DNA from: Pseudomonas schmalbachii
GTDB lineage: Bacteria; Pseudomonadota; Gammaproteobacteria; Pseudomonadales; Pseudomonadaceae
Assembly (NCBI RefSeq): GCF_017589465.1
Contig: NZ_JAELYA010000008.1
Coordinates: 62,001 to 126,000, forward strand
Length of the DNA stretch: 64,000 nt
Direction of reading: 5' to 3'
In this document: piece by piece, positions 56,408-64,000 of the stretch
Numbering within the stretch: the first letter of the stretch is position 1
Layout: each line of letters begins with the position of its first letter
Notes under the pieces: generated by a model
Databases searched by the model: none
What the model was told of the DNA's origin: nothing
The model's input: only the letters and a program-made list of their open reading frames with translations
Translations under genes and position numbers: made by a program

Positions 56408-57547
56408 TTACCGGGGGGTGAGTTCCCGGGCGATGATATTTTTCATGATCTGCGCCGTGCCGTCACCGATTTGCAGGCCGAGCACGTCGCGCAGGCGCTG
56501 GGCGAACGGCAGGTCCTCGCCGTAGCCGGTGTGCCCGTGGGCCAGCAGGCACTGCTTGACCACGTCGAACGCCAGCTTCGGCGCCCACCACTTGTTCATC
56601 GCCGCCTCGGCATTGTGCGGCAGGCCGCTGTCCTTCAGCCACAGCGAGTAGTAGCACTGCAGGCGCGCGGCGTGCACGTAGGTCTGCAGCTCGGCCAGCG
56701 GATGGGTCAGGCCCTGGAAGGCCGAGAGGTTCTGGCCGAAGGCCTGGCGCTCGGTCAGCCACTGCCAGGTTTCGTCCAGCGACTGCTGCGCCAGCGCCAG
56801 GCACTGCAGGCCGATCAGCGCGCGGCTGTAGTCGAAGCCCTGCATCACCTGCCTGAAGCCCTTGCCCTCGTCGCCGAGACGATGGCTGGCAGGCACTTCC
56901 ACGTTGTCGAAGAAGATCGAGCCGCGGCCGATGGCGCGTTCGCCGGCGTCGTCGAAGCGGGTGGTGGTGATGCCCTTCAGGTTCATCGGCACGAGGAAGG
57001 CGCTGATGCCGCTGGCGCGCTCCTCGGTGGTGCCGGTGCGGGCGAAGACCACCGCGACGTCGGCCTGGTCGGCCATGGAGATCGAGGTCTTCTCGCCGTT
57101 CAGCACGTAGACGTCACCCTTGCGCTCGGCCTTCAGGCGCAGGCTGGCGGCGTCCGATCCGCCGTGGGGTTCGGTCAGGGCGATGCACACCACCTTGCGG
57201 CCGGCGGTGATTTCGCCCAGCCACTCGCGGGCCAGGTCCGGCGCGGCGTAGCGGGCGATGATCTGGCCGTTCAGCGAGGCCAGCAGCGGGATGTAGCCGA
57301 CGTTGAAGTCGCCGCGGGAAATCTCCTCGATGATGATGCCGGCGGTGACGCAATCCAGCCCGCTGCCGCCGTATTCCTCGGGCAGCTCGCCGCCGAGCAG
57401 GCCCATCTCGCCGAGCTGGGCGATGGTCGAGCGTTCGATGCGGCCGTCGCGGTCGCGCTGGCGGTAGCCCGGAGCGAGCACGTCGGCGCTGAAGCGGGCG
57501 ACGCTTTCGCGGATGGCGTTCTGTTGTTCGGTGAAGGCGAAGTTCAT
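56408..57547 (-). CDS. aliB: Acyl-CoA dehydrogenase, probable cyclohexanecarboxyl-CoA dehydrogenase
   Basis: FAD enzyme of 379 residues, predicted to oxidise cyclohexanecarboxyl-CoA to cyclohex-1-ene-1-carboxyl-CoA. CIALTEPHGGSDAASLRLKA (~130-150) is the flavin signature. In the C-terminal motif LQIGDGTAQIM, an Asp stands where medium-chain dehydrogenases have the catalytic Glu (YEGT). The alternative Glu position is Ser (DYSRALIG). An Asp base is, to my knowledge, a reported trait of alicyclic acyl-CoA dehydrogenases. Position between BadI and BadR homologues supports AliB. GGAGAGAATC precedes the ATG. The symbol rests on context and the Asp. Confidence 0.78.
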   Translation of the reverse strand: MNFAFTEQQNAIRESVARFSADVLAPGYRQRDRDGRIERSTIAQLGEMGLLGGELPEEYGGSGLDCVTAGIIIEEISRGDFNVGYIPLLASLNGQIIARYAAPDLAREWLGEITAGRKVVCIALTEPHGGSDAASLRLKAERKGDVYVLNGEKTSISMADQADVAVVFARTGTTEERASGISAFLVPMNLKGITTTRFDDAGERAIGRGSIFFDNVEVPASHRLGDEGKGFRQVMQGFDYSRALIGLQCLALAQQSLDETWQWLTERQAFGQNLSAFQGLTHPLAELQTYVHAARLQCYYSLWLKDSGLPHNAEAAMNKWWAPKLAFDVVKQCLLAHGHTGYGEDLPFAQRLRDVLGLQIGDGTAQIMKNIIARELTPR

Positions 57548-57601
57548 GATTCTCTCCAGGCCAGGTTCAGGCCGGCAGCGCCGTGGCTGCCGGCGCGGCG
57601 G

Positions 57602-58384
<783 letters not shown>

Positions 58385-58399
58385 GATCTTCTCCTGGGC

Positions 58400-59167
58400 T
58401 TAGCCGGCCATGGTCAGGCCGCCGGACACGCTGATGACCTGTCCGGTGATGAAGTTGGCGTCGTCGCTGGCGAGCAGGGCGATGATTCCCGGGTAGTCCT
58501 CCGGCTGGCCGAGGCGGCGCATCGGCACGGCGTTGGCGAAGGCTTCCAGCAGCTTCTCCGGGTTGTTCGAGGTGGACGCCACGCTCTTCAGCAGGGCGGT
58601 GTCGGTGGGGCCGGGGCAGACCACGTTGAGGGTGATGTTCTTCGTCGCCAGCTCCCGCGCCAGGGTCTTCGACAGGCCCAGCAGGCCGGCCTTGCAGGCG
58701 GCGTACACCGCCTCGCCGGAGGAGCCGACGCGGGCGGCGTCGGAGGCGATGTTGATGACCTTGCCGCCGCCGGCCGCGACCATCTTCGGCAGCACCACGT
58801 GGTGCATGTTCAGCGCGCCGGTGAGGTTGATGGCGATCAGCTGTTCCCACTGCTGCGGCTCGGTCTTGAGGAACGGCATGAAGCGGTCGAAGCCGGCGTT
58901 GTTGACCAGCACGCCCGGCACGCCGAGGTCCTTCTCGATGGCTGAGACGGTATCGACGATGGCGGCGTAGTCGGTGATGTCAGCGGCATAGGCGACGGCC
59001 TTGCCGCCGGCCTCGCGGATCAGGTCGACGGTGACCTGCGCGGCGGCGCCGTCGCGGTCCAGCACGGCGACCAGGCTGCCTTCGGCGGCGAAGCGCTGGC
59101 ACACGGCGCGGCCGATGCCACCGCCACCGCCGGTGACGATCACGGTTTTTCCACTGAGACCTTTCAT
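58400..59167 (-). CDS. badH: 2-hydroxycyclohexanecarboxyl-CoA dehydrogenase
   Basis: SDR of 255 residues, the expected length for BadH, oxidising 2-hydroxycyclohexanecarboxyl-CoA to the 2-oxo compound with NAD. TGGGGGIGRAVCQRFA, NNAGFDRFMPFLKTEP, INLTGALNMHHVVLP, NIASDAARVGSSGEAVYAACKAG and CPGPTDTALL are very close to R. palustris BadH as I recall it. The Ser, YAACK Tyr and Lys are intact. AAAGAGGACAGCCCC favours the ATG at 59167 over the one six codons earlier. It lies between the ligase (31 bases) and BadI (15 bases) in one operon. Confidence 0.92.
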   Translation of the reverse strand: MKGLSGKTVIVTGGGGGIGRAVCQRFAAEGSLVAVLDRDGAAAQVTVDLIREAGGKAVAYAADITDYAAIVDTVSAIEKDLGVPGVLVNNAGFDRFMPFLKTEPQQWEQLIAINLTGALNMHHVVLPKMVAAGGGKVINIASDAARVGSSGEAVYAACKAGLLGLSKTLARELATKNITLNVVCPGPTDTALLKSVASTSNNPEKLLEAFANAVPMRRLGQPEDYPGIIALLASDDANFITGQVISVSGGLTMAG

Positions 59168-59198
59168 GGGGCTGTCCTCTTTCATCGGGTAGGGGCGG

Positions 59199-60857
59199 TC
59201 AGGCGCGTTTCGCCAGGCCGAGGCGGATGTCCCGGGCGCGCTCGCGCAGCTTGAATTTCTGGATCTTTCCGGACGGCGTGCGCGGCAGGGCGTCGAGCAC
59301 TTCCAGGTATTCCGGCAGGTAGGTCTTGCTCAGCCGCTGGTCGAGCAGGAAGGCGTTCAGTTCGTCGAGCGTCGGCGCCGGATGGCCGTCGTGCAGGGTG
59401 AGATAGGCGCAGACGCGCTCGCCCAGACGCTCGTCCGGGCAGCCGACCAGCGCCACGGCGGAAACGGCGGGGTGCTTGTAGATGAGGTTTTCCACCTCGA
59501 CCACCGGGATGTTCTCGCCGCCGCGGATCACCACGTCCTTGGTGCGTCCGGTGATGCGGATGTAGCCAGCGGCATCCATGCGCGCGAGGTCGCCGGTTTC
59601 GAACCAGCCGTCGGCATCGACGCCATAGAGTTCCGGGCGCTTCAGATAGCCGACGAACAGGCTGGCGCCACGCACCTGCAGATGGCCCTCGCCGCCGGCG
59701 GGAAGGGGCCGGCCGTGGTCGTCGAGCACGCGCACTTCCATATAAGGCAGGGCCTTGCCGTCGCTGTGGATGGCGCGCTCGGCCGGGTCTTCCGGAAGGG
59801 TGGTGGTCACCGCGCCGTTCTCGGTCATGCCCCAGGCGGAAACGATCTGCGTGTCCACCACCGAGCCGGCCTTTTCCACCAGGGCGCTGGGGATCGGCGC
59901 GCCGGCGGCGAGGAAGGTGCGCAGCGAGGCCAGCGCCTCGGGATGCTGCGGGGCGATCTCGATCAGGTCGGCGAGGAATGGCGTCGAGGCCATGGTGAAG
60001 GTCGGCCGTTCGGCGGCGGCGATGCGCGCGGCGAACTGCGGGTCCCAGACGTCCTGCAGCACGGCGCGGCATTGCAGGTAGATCGGCATCATCAGGCCGT
60101 AGAGGAAGCCGGTCTGGTGCGCCATCGGCGAGGCCATGAAGACCACGTCGTCGCGGCCCAGGTGCAGGCGCTCGGCGTAGGGGCGCACGTTGGCGAACAG
60201 GGTGTTGGAGGTGTGCAGCACCCCCTTCGGCTCGCCGGTGGTGCCGGAGGTGTAGAGCAGCTGCACCACGTCGTCGGCGTGCGGACGGCGTGCGGCGAAC
60301 AGCGCTGCGACGTCGGTTTCCTCTTCCCAGGCGCGGCGCACCAGCAGTTGCTCGAAGGTGTCCTCGCCGCCGATCACCAGCACGTGGCGCAGGTCCGGCA
60401 GGTCGCCGCGCAGGCCGTCGAGCATGGCGCTGTAGTCGAAGCCGCGGTAGCTGTGCGGGATCACCATCACCCGGCTCTGGGCGTGGGCGAGCATGAAGCG
60501 CAGTTCGCGCTCGCGGAAGATCGGCATCAGCGGGTTGAGCACCGCGCCGATGCGTACGCAGGCCAGGTGCAGCGCCACCATCTGCCACCAGTTGGGCAAC
60601 TGGCAGGACACCACGTCGCCCGGTTCCACCCCCAGCGCGGCCAGGCCGCAGGCCATTCGCGTGGCGCGGCGGTCGAGTTCCGCATAGCTCAGTTCGATGC
60701 GTTCGTCGGACCCGGCGCGATAGGCGACCAGCGCCGTGCGCTCGGCGCCCGCAGCCACGGCGCGATCCAGATAATCTGTAATGATCATGTCATTCCATGC
60801 GCCAGAGGCAAGCATGGTTGAACGTCGCTGCGGCTGCAGGTTGGTGCTGATCTTCAT
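59199..60857 (-). CDS. aliA: Acyl-CoA ligase, probable cyclohexanecarboxylate-CoA ligase
   Basis: AMP-forming ligase of 552 residues. [19 protein letters not shown] is the P-loop (~205), [18 protein letters not shown] lies near 348, [38 protein letters not shown] near 422-460, and the catalytic Lys in [18 protein letters not shown]. Sequence and length resemble AliA, which makes cyclohexanecarboxyl-CoA. It is the first gene of the minus-strand operon ahead of BadH, BadI and the dehydrogenase. The start at 60857 follows GAAGGGCAGACTC. Another cyclic or medium-chain acid is possible; the symbol rests on context. Confidence 0.8.
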   Translation of the reverse strand: MKISTNLQPQRRSTMLASGAWNDMIITDYLDRAVAAGAERTALVAYRAGSDERIELSYAELDRRATRMACGLAALGVEPGDVVSCQLPNWWQMVALHLACVRIGAVLNPLMPIFRERELRFMLAHAQSRVMVIPHSYRGFDYSAMLDGLRGDLPDLRHVLVIGGEDTFEQLLVRRAWEEETDVAALFAARRPHADDVVQLLYTSGTTGEPKGVLHTSNTLFANVRPYAERLHLGRDDVVFMASPMAHQTGFLYGLMMPIYLQCRAVLQDVWDPQFAARIAAAERPTFTMASTPFLADLIEIAPQHPEALASLRTFLAAGAPIPSALVEKAGSVVDTQIVSAWGMTENGAVTTTLPEDPAERAIHSDGKALPYMEVRVLDDHGRPLPAGGEGHLQVRGASLFVGYLKRPELYGVDADGWFETGDLARMDAAGYIRITGRTKDVVIRGGENIPVVEVENLIYKHPAVSAVALVGCPDERLGERVCAYLTLHDGHPAPTLDELNAFLLDQRLSKTYLPEYLEVLDALPRTPSGKIQKFKLRERARDIRLGLAKRA

Positions 60858-60911
60858 GAGTCTGCCCTTCGTGATCTGTTGTTCTTGTGACGGGTGCGGC
60901 TGCTTTCACGA

Positions 60912-60989
60912 TGGGGTTGAAGATACGCCTTCGATTTTTAATATGTCAACATGTTGTCTTTATCCTGTCGTGGGGATATCTTCAAAGCA
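60912..60989. promoter_or_regulatory. Divergent promoters sharing one palindromic operator
   Basis: Minus-strand promoter: TTGACA (complement of 60944-60949), 18-base spacer, TATCTT (complement of 60920-60925), for the ligase operon. Plus-strand promoter: TTGTCT (60954-60959), 17-base spacer, TATCTT (60977-60982), for the hydratase operon. The perfect palindrome CAACATGTTG (60947-60956) overlaps both -35 elements. It is the natural candidate site for the BadR-like MarR protein. Confidence 0.55.
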
Positions 60990-61029
60990 AGCCCCAGGGG
61001 CGCGCCCAACTACAAGAAGAGGAAAGGTC

Positions 61030-61806
61030 ATGACCTACAACAGCATCGTCGTCGAACGGCACGGGCCGGTCGGCCTGATCCGCCTCGACCGGCCGGAGGT
61101 GTACAACGCCCTCAACGCCGAACTGATGGACGAGCTGGGCAGCGCCCTGCGCGACCTGGAGCGCGACGCGCAGATTCGTGCGCTGGTGATCACCGGCAAC
61201 GACAAGGCCTTCGCCGCCGGTGCGGACATTTCCGAGCTGCAGTTCAAGGGCTTCGCCGATGTCTATCTGGAGGATTTCGTGACCGCCAGCTGGGAGGAGG
61301 TGACGCGCTGTCGCAAGCCGGTGATCGCGGCGGTCGCCGGGCTGGCGCTGGGCGGCGGCTGCGAGCTGGCGATGATGTGCGACCTGATCGTCGCCGCCGA
61401 CAACGCCCGCTTCGGCCAGCCGGAAGTGAAGGTCGGCACGCTGCCCGGTGCCGGTGGAACCCAGCGCCTGACCCGCGCGGTGGGCAAGGCCAAGGCCATG
61501 GACCTGTGCCTGACCGGCCGCCTGATGGAGGTCGACGAAGCCGAGCGCTGCGGGCTGGTCAGCCGCGTGGTGCCGCTGGAACGGCTGCTCGACGAAACCA
61601 TGGCCGTGGCGGCGCAGATCGCCGGTTATTCGGCTGTCGCCGTGAAGCTGAACAAGGAGGCGGTCAATCGCGCCTTCGAGACCAGCCTCGCCGAGGGCGT
61701 GCGCTTCGAGCGTCGGCTGCTGCATGCCAGCTTCGCCAGCGCGGACCAGAAGGAAGGCATGCAGGCCTTCATCCAGAAGCGCAAACCCGAGTGGACCCAT
61801 CGATGA
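61030..61806 (+). CDS. badK: Enoyl-CoA hydratase, probable cyclohex-1-ene-1-carboxyl-CoA hydratase
   Basis: Crotonase of 258 residues. [20 protein letters not shown] (~60-80), [22 protein letters not shown] (oxyanion region), and [13 protein letters not shown] with the catalytic Glu near [32 protein letters not shown] is very like BadK of R. palustris as I recall it. It would add water to cyclohex-1-ene-1-carboxyl-CoA. GAAGAGGAAAGGTC precedes the ATG at 61030. Its stop overlaps the next start (ATGA). It is the first gene of the plus-strand operon. Confidence 0.82.
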   Translation: MTYNSIVVERHGPVGLIRLDRPEVYNALNAELMDELGSALRDLERDAQIRALVITGNDKAFAAGADISELQFKGFADVYLEDFVTASWEEVTRCRKPVIAAVAGLALGGGCELAMMCDLIVAADNARFGQPEVKVGTLPGAGGTQRLTRAVGKAKAMDLCLTGRLMEVDEAERCGLVSRVVPLERLLDETMAVAAQIAGYSAVAVKLNKEAVNRAFETSLAEGVRFERRLLHASFASADQKEGMQAFIQKRKPEWTHR

Positions 61807-62660
61807 CTTCACCCATGCAGCTGTCTCGCGAGGGCCGCGTCGCCCTGATCCTCGTCGACAACCCGCCGGTCAACGCCCTCGGCCACGCCGTGCGCTCCGG
61901 TCTGCTGGAGGCCTTCGCCCAGGCCGAGGCCGATCCGTCGGTGGAACTGGTCATGCTGTATTGCGCCGGCAAGACCTTCATCGCTGGCGCCGATATCCGC
62001 GAGTTCGGCCAGCCGCCCCAGGCGCCGATCCTGCCGGAGCTGACCCTGGCCATCGAGGATTCCGCCAAGCCGTCGCTGGCCGTGCTGCATGGCACCGCGC
62101 TCGGCGGCGGACTGGAAGTGGCGCTGGCCTGCCACTACCGCATTGCCCACCGTGACGCCCGCGTCGGCCTGCCGGAGGTAAGGCTCGGGCTGCTGCCCGG
62201 CGCCGGTGGCACGCAACGCCTGCCGCGCCTGACCGGTGTGGAAAAGGCGCTGGAGATGATCGTCTCCGGCGTGCCTATCGATGCCGCCGAGGCGCAGCGC
62301 TGCGGGATCGTCGATGGCCTGTTCGACGGCGATCCGCTGGACGCCGGGCTGGCCTTCGCCGCACGCCTGCTGGCCGGCGGTGCCGGTTCGCGTCGCACCG
62401 GGCAGCTCGCGCCGCCACCGGCCGATGCCGGGCTGTTCGACACCTGGCGCGAACGCATCCGTCGCGAGCAGCCGGACGCCTTCGCACCGCTGCGCTGCAT
62501 CGCTGCCGTCGAAGCGGCCGCCTGCCTGCCGCTGGCCGACGGCCTGCGCCGCGAGCGCGCGCTGTTCCTCGAATGCATGCAATCCCCGCAGCGCGAGGAA
62601 CTGGTGCGCCGGTTCTTCGCCGAACGCGAGGCGGCCCGTGCCAACCGCACTACCGATTGA
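61803..62660 (+). CDS. Enoyl-CoA hydratase-like protein, stand-alone FadB/FadJ N-terminal half
   Basis: Protein of 285 residues. The crotonase part runs to about residue 190 ([49 protein letters not shown]). The rest, including [20 protein letters not shown], matches the linker that precedes the 3-hydroxyacyl-CoA dehydrogenase domain in FadB/FadJ-type fusions. The frame then stops, and an acyl-CoA dehydrogenase starts 10 bases later, so the dehydrogenase half is missing. The protein may act as a hydratase or isomerase on pimeloyl-CoA intermediates. Its ATG overlaps the previous stop, showing tight translation coupling. Confidence 0.83.
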   Translation: MTSPMQLSREGRVALILVDNPPVNALGHAVRSGLLEAFAQAEADPSVELVMLYCAGKTFIAGADIREFGQPPQAPILPELTLAIEDSAKPSLAVLHGTALGGGLEVALACHYRIAHRDARVGLPEVRLGLLPGAGGTQRLPRLTGVEKALEMIVSGVPIDAAEAQRCGIVDGLFDGDPLDAGLAFAARLLAGGAGSRRTGQLAPPPADAGLFDTWRERIRREQPDAFAPLRCIAAVEAAACLPLADGLRRERALFLECMQSPQREELVRRFFAEREAARANRTTD

Positions 62661-62670
62661 GGGTTTCTAC

Positions 62671-63867
62671 ATGGATATCGACTACACCCCGGACGAACTG
62701 GCCTTCCGCGACGAGGTCCGCGCCTTCCTGGCCGACGCCGTGCCGGCGGACATCGCCGCCAAGGTGCGCCTCGGCAAGCACCTGTCGAAGGACGACCACC
62801 AGCGCTGGCAGCGCATCCTCGCCGGCCGCGGCTGGTACGCGGCGAACTGGCCGGTGGAACACGGCGGCACCGGCTGGAGCGTGGTGCAGCGGCATATCTT
62901 CGAGGAGGAGTGCGCGGCCCACGGCGCGCCGCGGCTGATCTCCTTCGGCGTCAACATGGTCGCGCCGGTGATCATCAAGTTCGGCAGCGCGGCGCAGAAG
63001 GCCCGTTACCTGCCGCGCATCCTCTCCGGCGAGGACTGGTGGTGCCAGGGCTATTCCGAGCCCGGCGCCGGCTCCGACCTGGCCTCGCTGAAGACTCGCG
63101 CGGTGCGCGATGGCGACCACTACATCGTCAACGGCCAGAAGACCTGGACCACCCTCGGCCAGCACGCCAACATGATCTTCTGCCTGGTGCGCACCGACCC
63201 CGAGGCGCAGCAGCAGCGCGGCATTTCCTTCCTGCTGATCGACATGAGCACGCCGGGCATCAGCGTGCGGCCGATCATCACCCTCGACGGCGATCACGAA
63301 GTCAACGAGGTGTTCTTCGACAACGTGCGCGTCCCCGTCGCGAATCTGGTCGGCGAGGAGAACAAGGGCTGGACCTGCGCCAAGTACCTGCTCACTCATG
63401 AACGCACCGGGCAGGCGGGCATCGGCCTGTCGAAGGCGGCGCTGACGCATCTCAAGCAGGTCGCCGCCCGCGAGCTGCGCAATGGCCGAGCGCTGCTGGA
63501 CGACCCGCTGTTCCGCCTGCAACTGGCGGAGGTGGAAATGCAGCTGCTGGCCGTGGAGATGAGCACCCTGCGCATCCTCGCCGCCGCCCAGGCCGGCGGT
63601 GTGCCGGGGGCGGAAAGCTCGATCCTGAAGATCAAGGGCTCGGAGATCCGCCAGGCGATCAGCCATCTGCAGCGCAAGGTGCTCGGCGTGCACGCCCTGC
63701 CGTTCCTCGAAGAGGAGCTGGACTTCGACTTCGCCGGCGCCCCGCTGCACGCCGGCTACAGCGCCGCGCCCGCCGCCCAGTACTTCAACCTGCGCAAGCT
63801 GTCCATCTACGGCGGCTCCAACGAAATCCAGAAGAACATCATCGCCAAGATGATTCTCGAGCTGTGA
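62671..63867 (+). CDS. pimC: Acyl-CoA dehydrogenase, probable pimeloyl-CoA dehydrogenase large subunit
   Basis: FAD dehydrogenase subunit of 398 residues. MDIDYTPDELAFRDEVRAFL is the usual opening of the large subunit of pimeloyl-CoA dehydrogenase. CQGYSEPGAGSDLASLKTRA is the flavin motif, THERTGQAGIG provides a possible catalytic Glu, and LSIYGGSNEIQKNIIAKMIL ends it. A second dehydrogenase starts 10 bases later, as in the two-subunit PimC-PimD enzyme of R. palustris. Pimeloyl-CoA is exactly the product of BadI, so the context is consistent. Large subunits of other heteromeric acyl-CoA dehydrogenases look similar. Confidence 0.75.
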   Translation: MDIDYTPDELAFRDEVRAFLADAVPADIAAKVRLGKHLSKDDHQRWQRILAGRGWYAANWPVEHGGTGWSVVQRHIFEEECAAHGAPRLISFGVNMVAPVIIKFGSAAQKARYLPRILSGEDWWCQGYSEPGAGSDLASLKTRAVRDGDHYIVNGQKTWTTLGQHANMIFCLVRTDPEAQQQRGISFLLIDMSTPGISVRPIITLDGDHEVNEVFFDNVRVPVANLVGEENKGWTCAKYLLTHERTGQAGIGLSKAALTHLKQVAARELRNGRALLDDPLFRLQLAEVEMQLLAVEMSTLRILAAAQAGGVPGAESSILKIKGSEIRQAISHLQRKVLGVHALPFLEEELDFDFAGAPLHAGYSAAPAAQYFNLRKLSIYGGSNEIQKNIIAKMILEL

Positions 63868-63877
63868 GGGCCAAGCC

Positions 63878-64000
63878 ATGGACTTCAACCTGAACGAAGA
63901 ACAACAGATGCTGCAGGACACCGTGGCCCGTCTGGTCCGCGACCACTACGACTTCGAACAGCGCGAGCGGCATTACCGCAGCGACGCCGGCTTCAGCCGC
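63878..64000 (+). CDS. pimD: Acyl-CoA dehydrogenase small subunit, probable PimD (3' truncated)
   Basis: Only the first 41 residues are in the window: MDFNLNEEQQMLQDTVARLV, then RDHYDFEQRERHYRSDAG. The DFN(L)xEEQQMLxDxVxR start is typical of acyl-CoA dehydrogenases and of the small subunit of pimeloyl-CoA dehydrogenase. It starts 10 bases after the large subunit stop, so the two are translationally linked. The rest lies beyond the window. Confidence 0.65.
   Translation, partial: MDFNLNEEQQMLQDTVARLVRDHYDFEQRERHYRSDAGFSR

Noticed and set aside
60951-62660. A 569-codon frame spanning two hydratase genes, as if a fused protein
   Set aside because: The left half is a shifted reading of the BadK-like gene. 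Only the part from 61803 is similar to hydratases, and it has its own ATG overlapping the previous stop.

Overview
The window is about 64 kb of GC-rich chromosomal DNA. It most likely comes from a Pseudomonas of the P. aeruginosa group. The signs are an OprD-type porin, an adenine deaminase of the Pseudomonas type, DUF1302/DUF1329 envelope proteins, MalT-like LuxR regulators, heavy G/C third positions and many dispersed palindromic intergenic repeats. I saw no rRNA, tRNA, CRISPR array, prophage or complete insertion sequence. The species call is inference.

Layout. 1-5.8 kb: a partial adenine deaminase, a SulP/STAS anion transporter, an AraC regulator with an SDR, and a nitronate monooxygenase. 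6-13.4 kb: a MalT-like LuxR regulator, an HSL-type esterase, a Baeyer-Villiger-type monooxygenase and a D-aminoacylase-like amidohydrolase. 13.6-26.4 kb: an exported protein of unknown function, three CaiB/BaiF family proteins (two racemase-like), a DUF2889 protein, a LuxR regulator, a LysR regulator and an acyl-CoA synthetase. 26.6-36 kb: two more MalT-like LuxR regulators and the DUF1302-DUF1329 envelope pair. 36.8-52.7 kb: a dienoyl-CoA-reductase-type SDR, two LuxR regulators, two acyl-CoA synthetases and a beta-oxidation run (SCP-x-type thiolase, two MaoC proteins, SDR, acyl-CoA dehydrogenase, second DUF2889). 53-55.2 kb: a CBS-domain protein, two gene remnants and an OprD-family porin. 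55.9-64 kb: a divergent cluster matching the cyclohexanecarboxylate/pimelate (ali-bad-pim) route, cut by the window end.

How the genes may work together. The 13-52 kb region reads as a catabolic island for a hydrophobic, probably methyl-branched carboxylic acid. Envelope proteins would handle uptake and CoA ligases activation. The AMACR-like proteins would epimerise 2-methylacyl-CoA. The dehydrogenase, MaoC pair, SDR and SCP-x thiolase would carry out beta-oxidation. Six large STAND LuxR-type ATPases lie within 47 kb, and several promoter regions share a 17-bp dyad that I propose as a common operator. The right-hand cluster would convert cyclohexanecarboxylate through CoA ester, cyclohexene-carboxyl-CoA, 2-hydroxy and 2-oxo intermediates and ring opening to pimeloyl-CoA, under a MarR (BadR-like) regulator. 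Its divergent promoter has a perfect palindrome overlapping both predicted -35 boxes.

Most intergenic spaces hold dispersed inverted repeats. I name five main families: A (GTAGGGCGGGTGCAACCCGCC), B (GTAGGTTGGCGCTGAGCG.. / ..GAAGCCCAAC), C (GTAGGATGGGTTGAGC.. / ..GATACCCAT), D (CCCTCACCCTAACCCTCTCC..) and E (..GGTGGACAACGC.. / ..GCTTGTCCACC). Five genes end on a TAG inside such a repeat. A 269-bp element with long terminal inverted repeats looks like a MITE.
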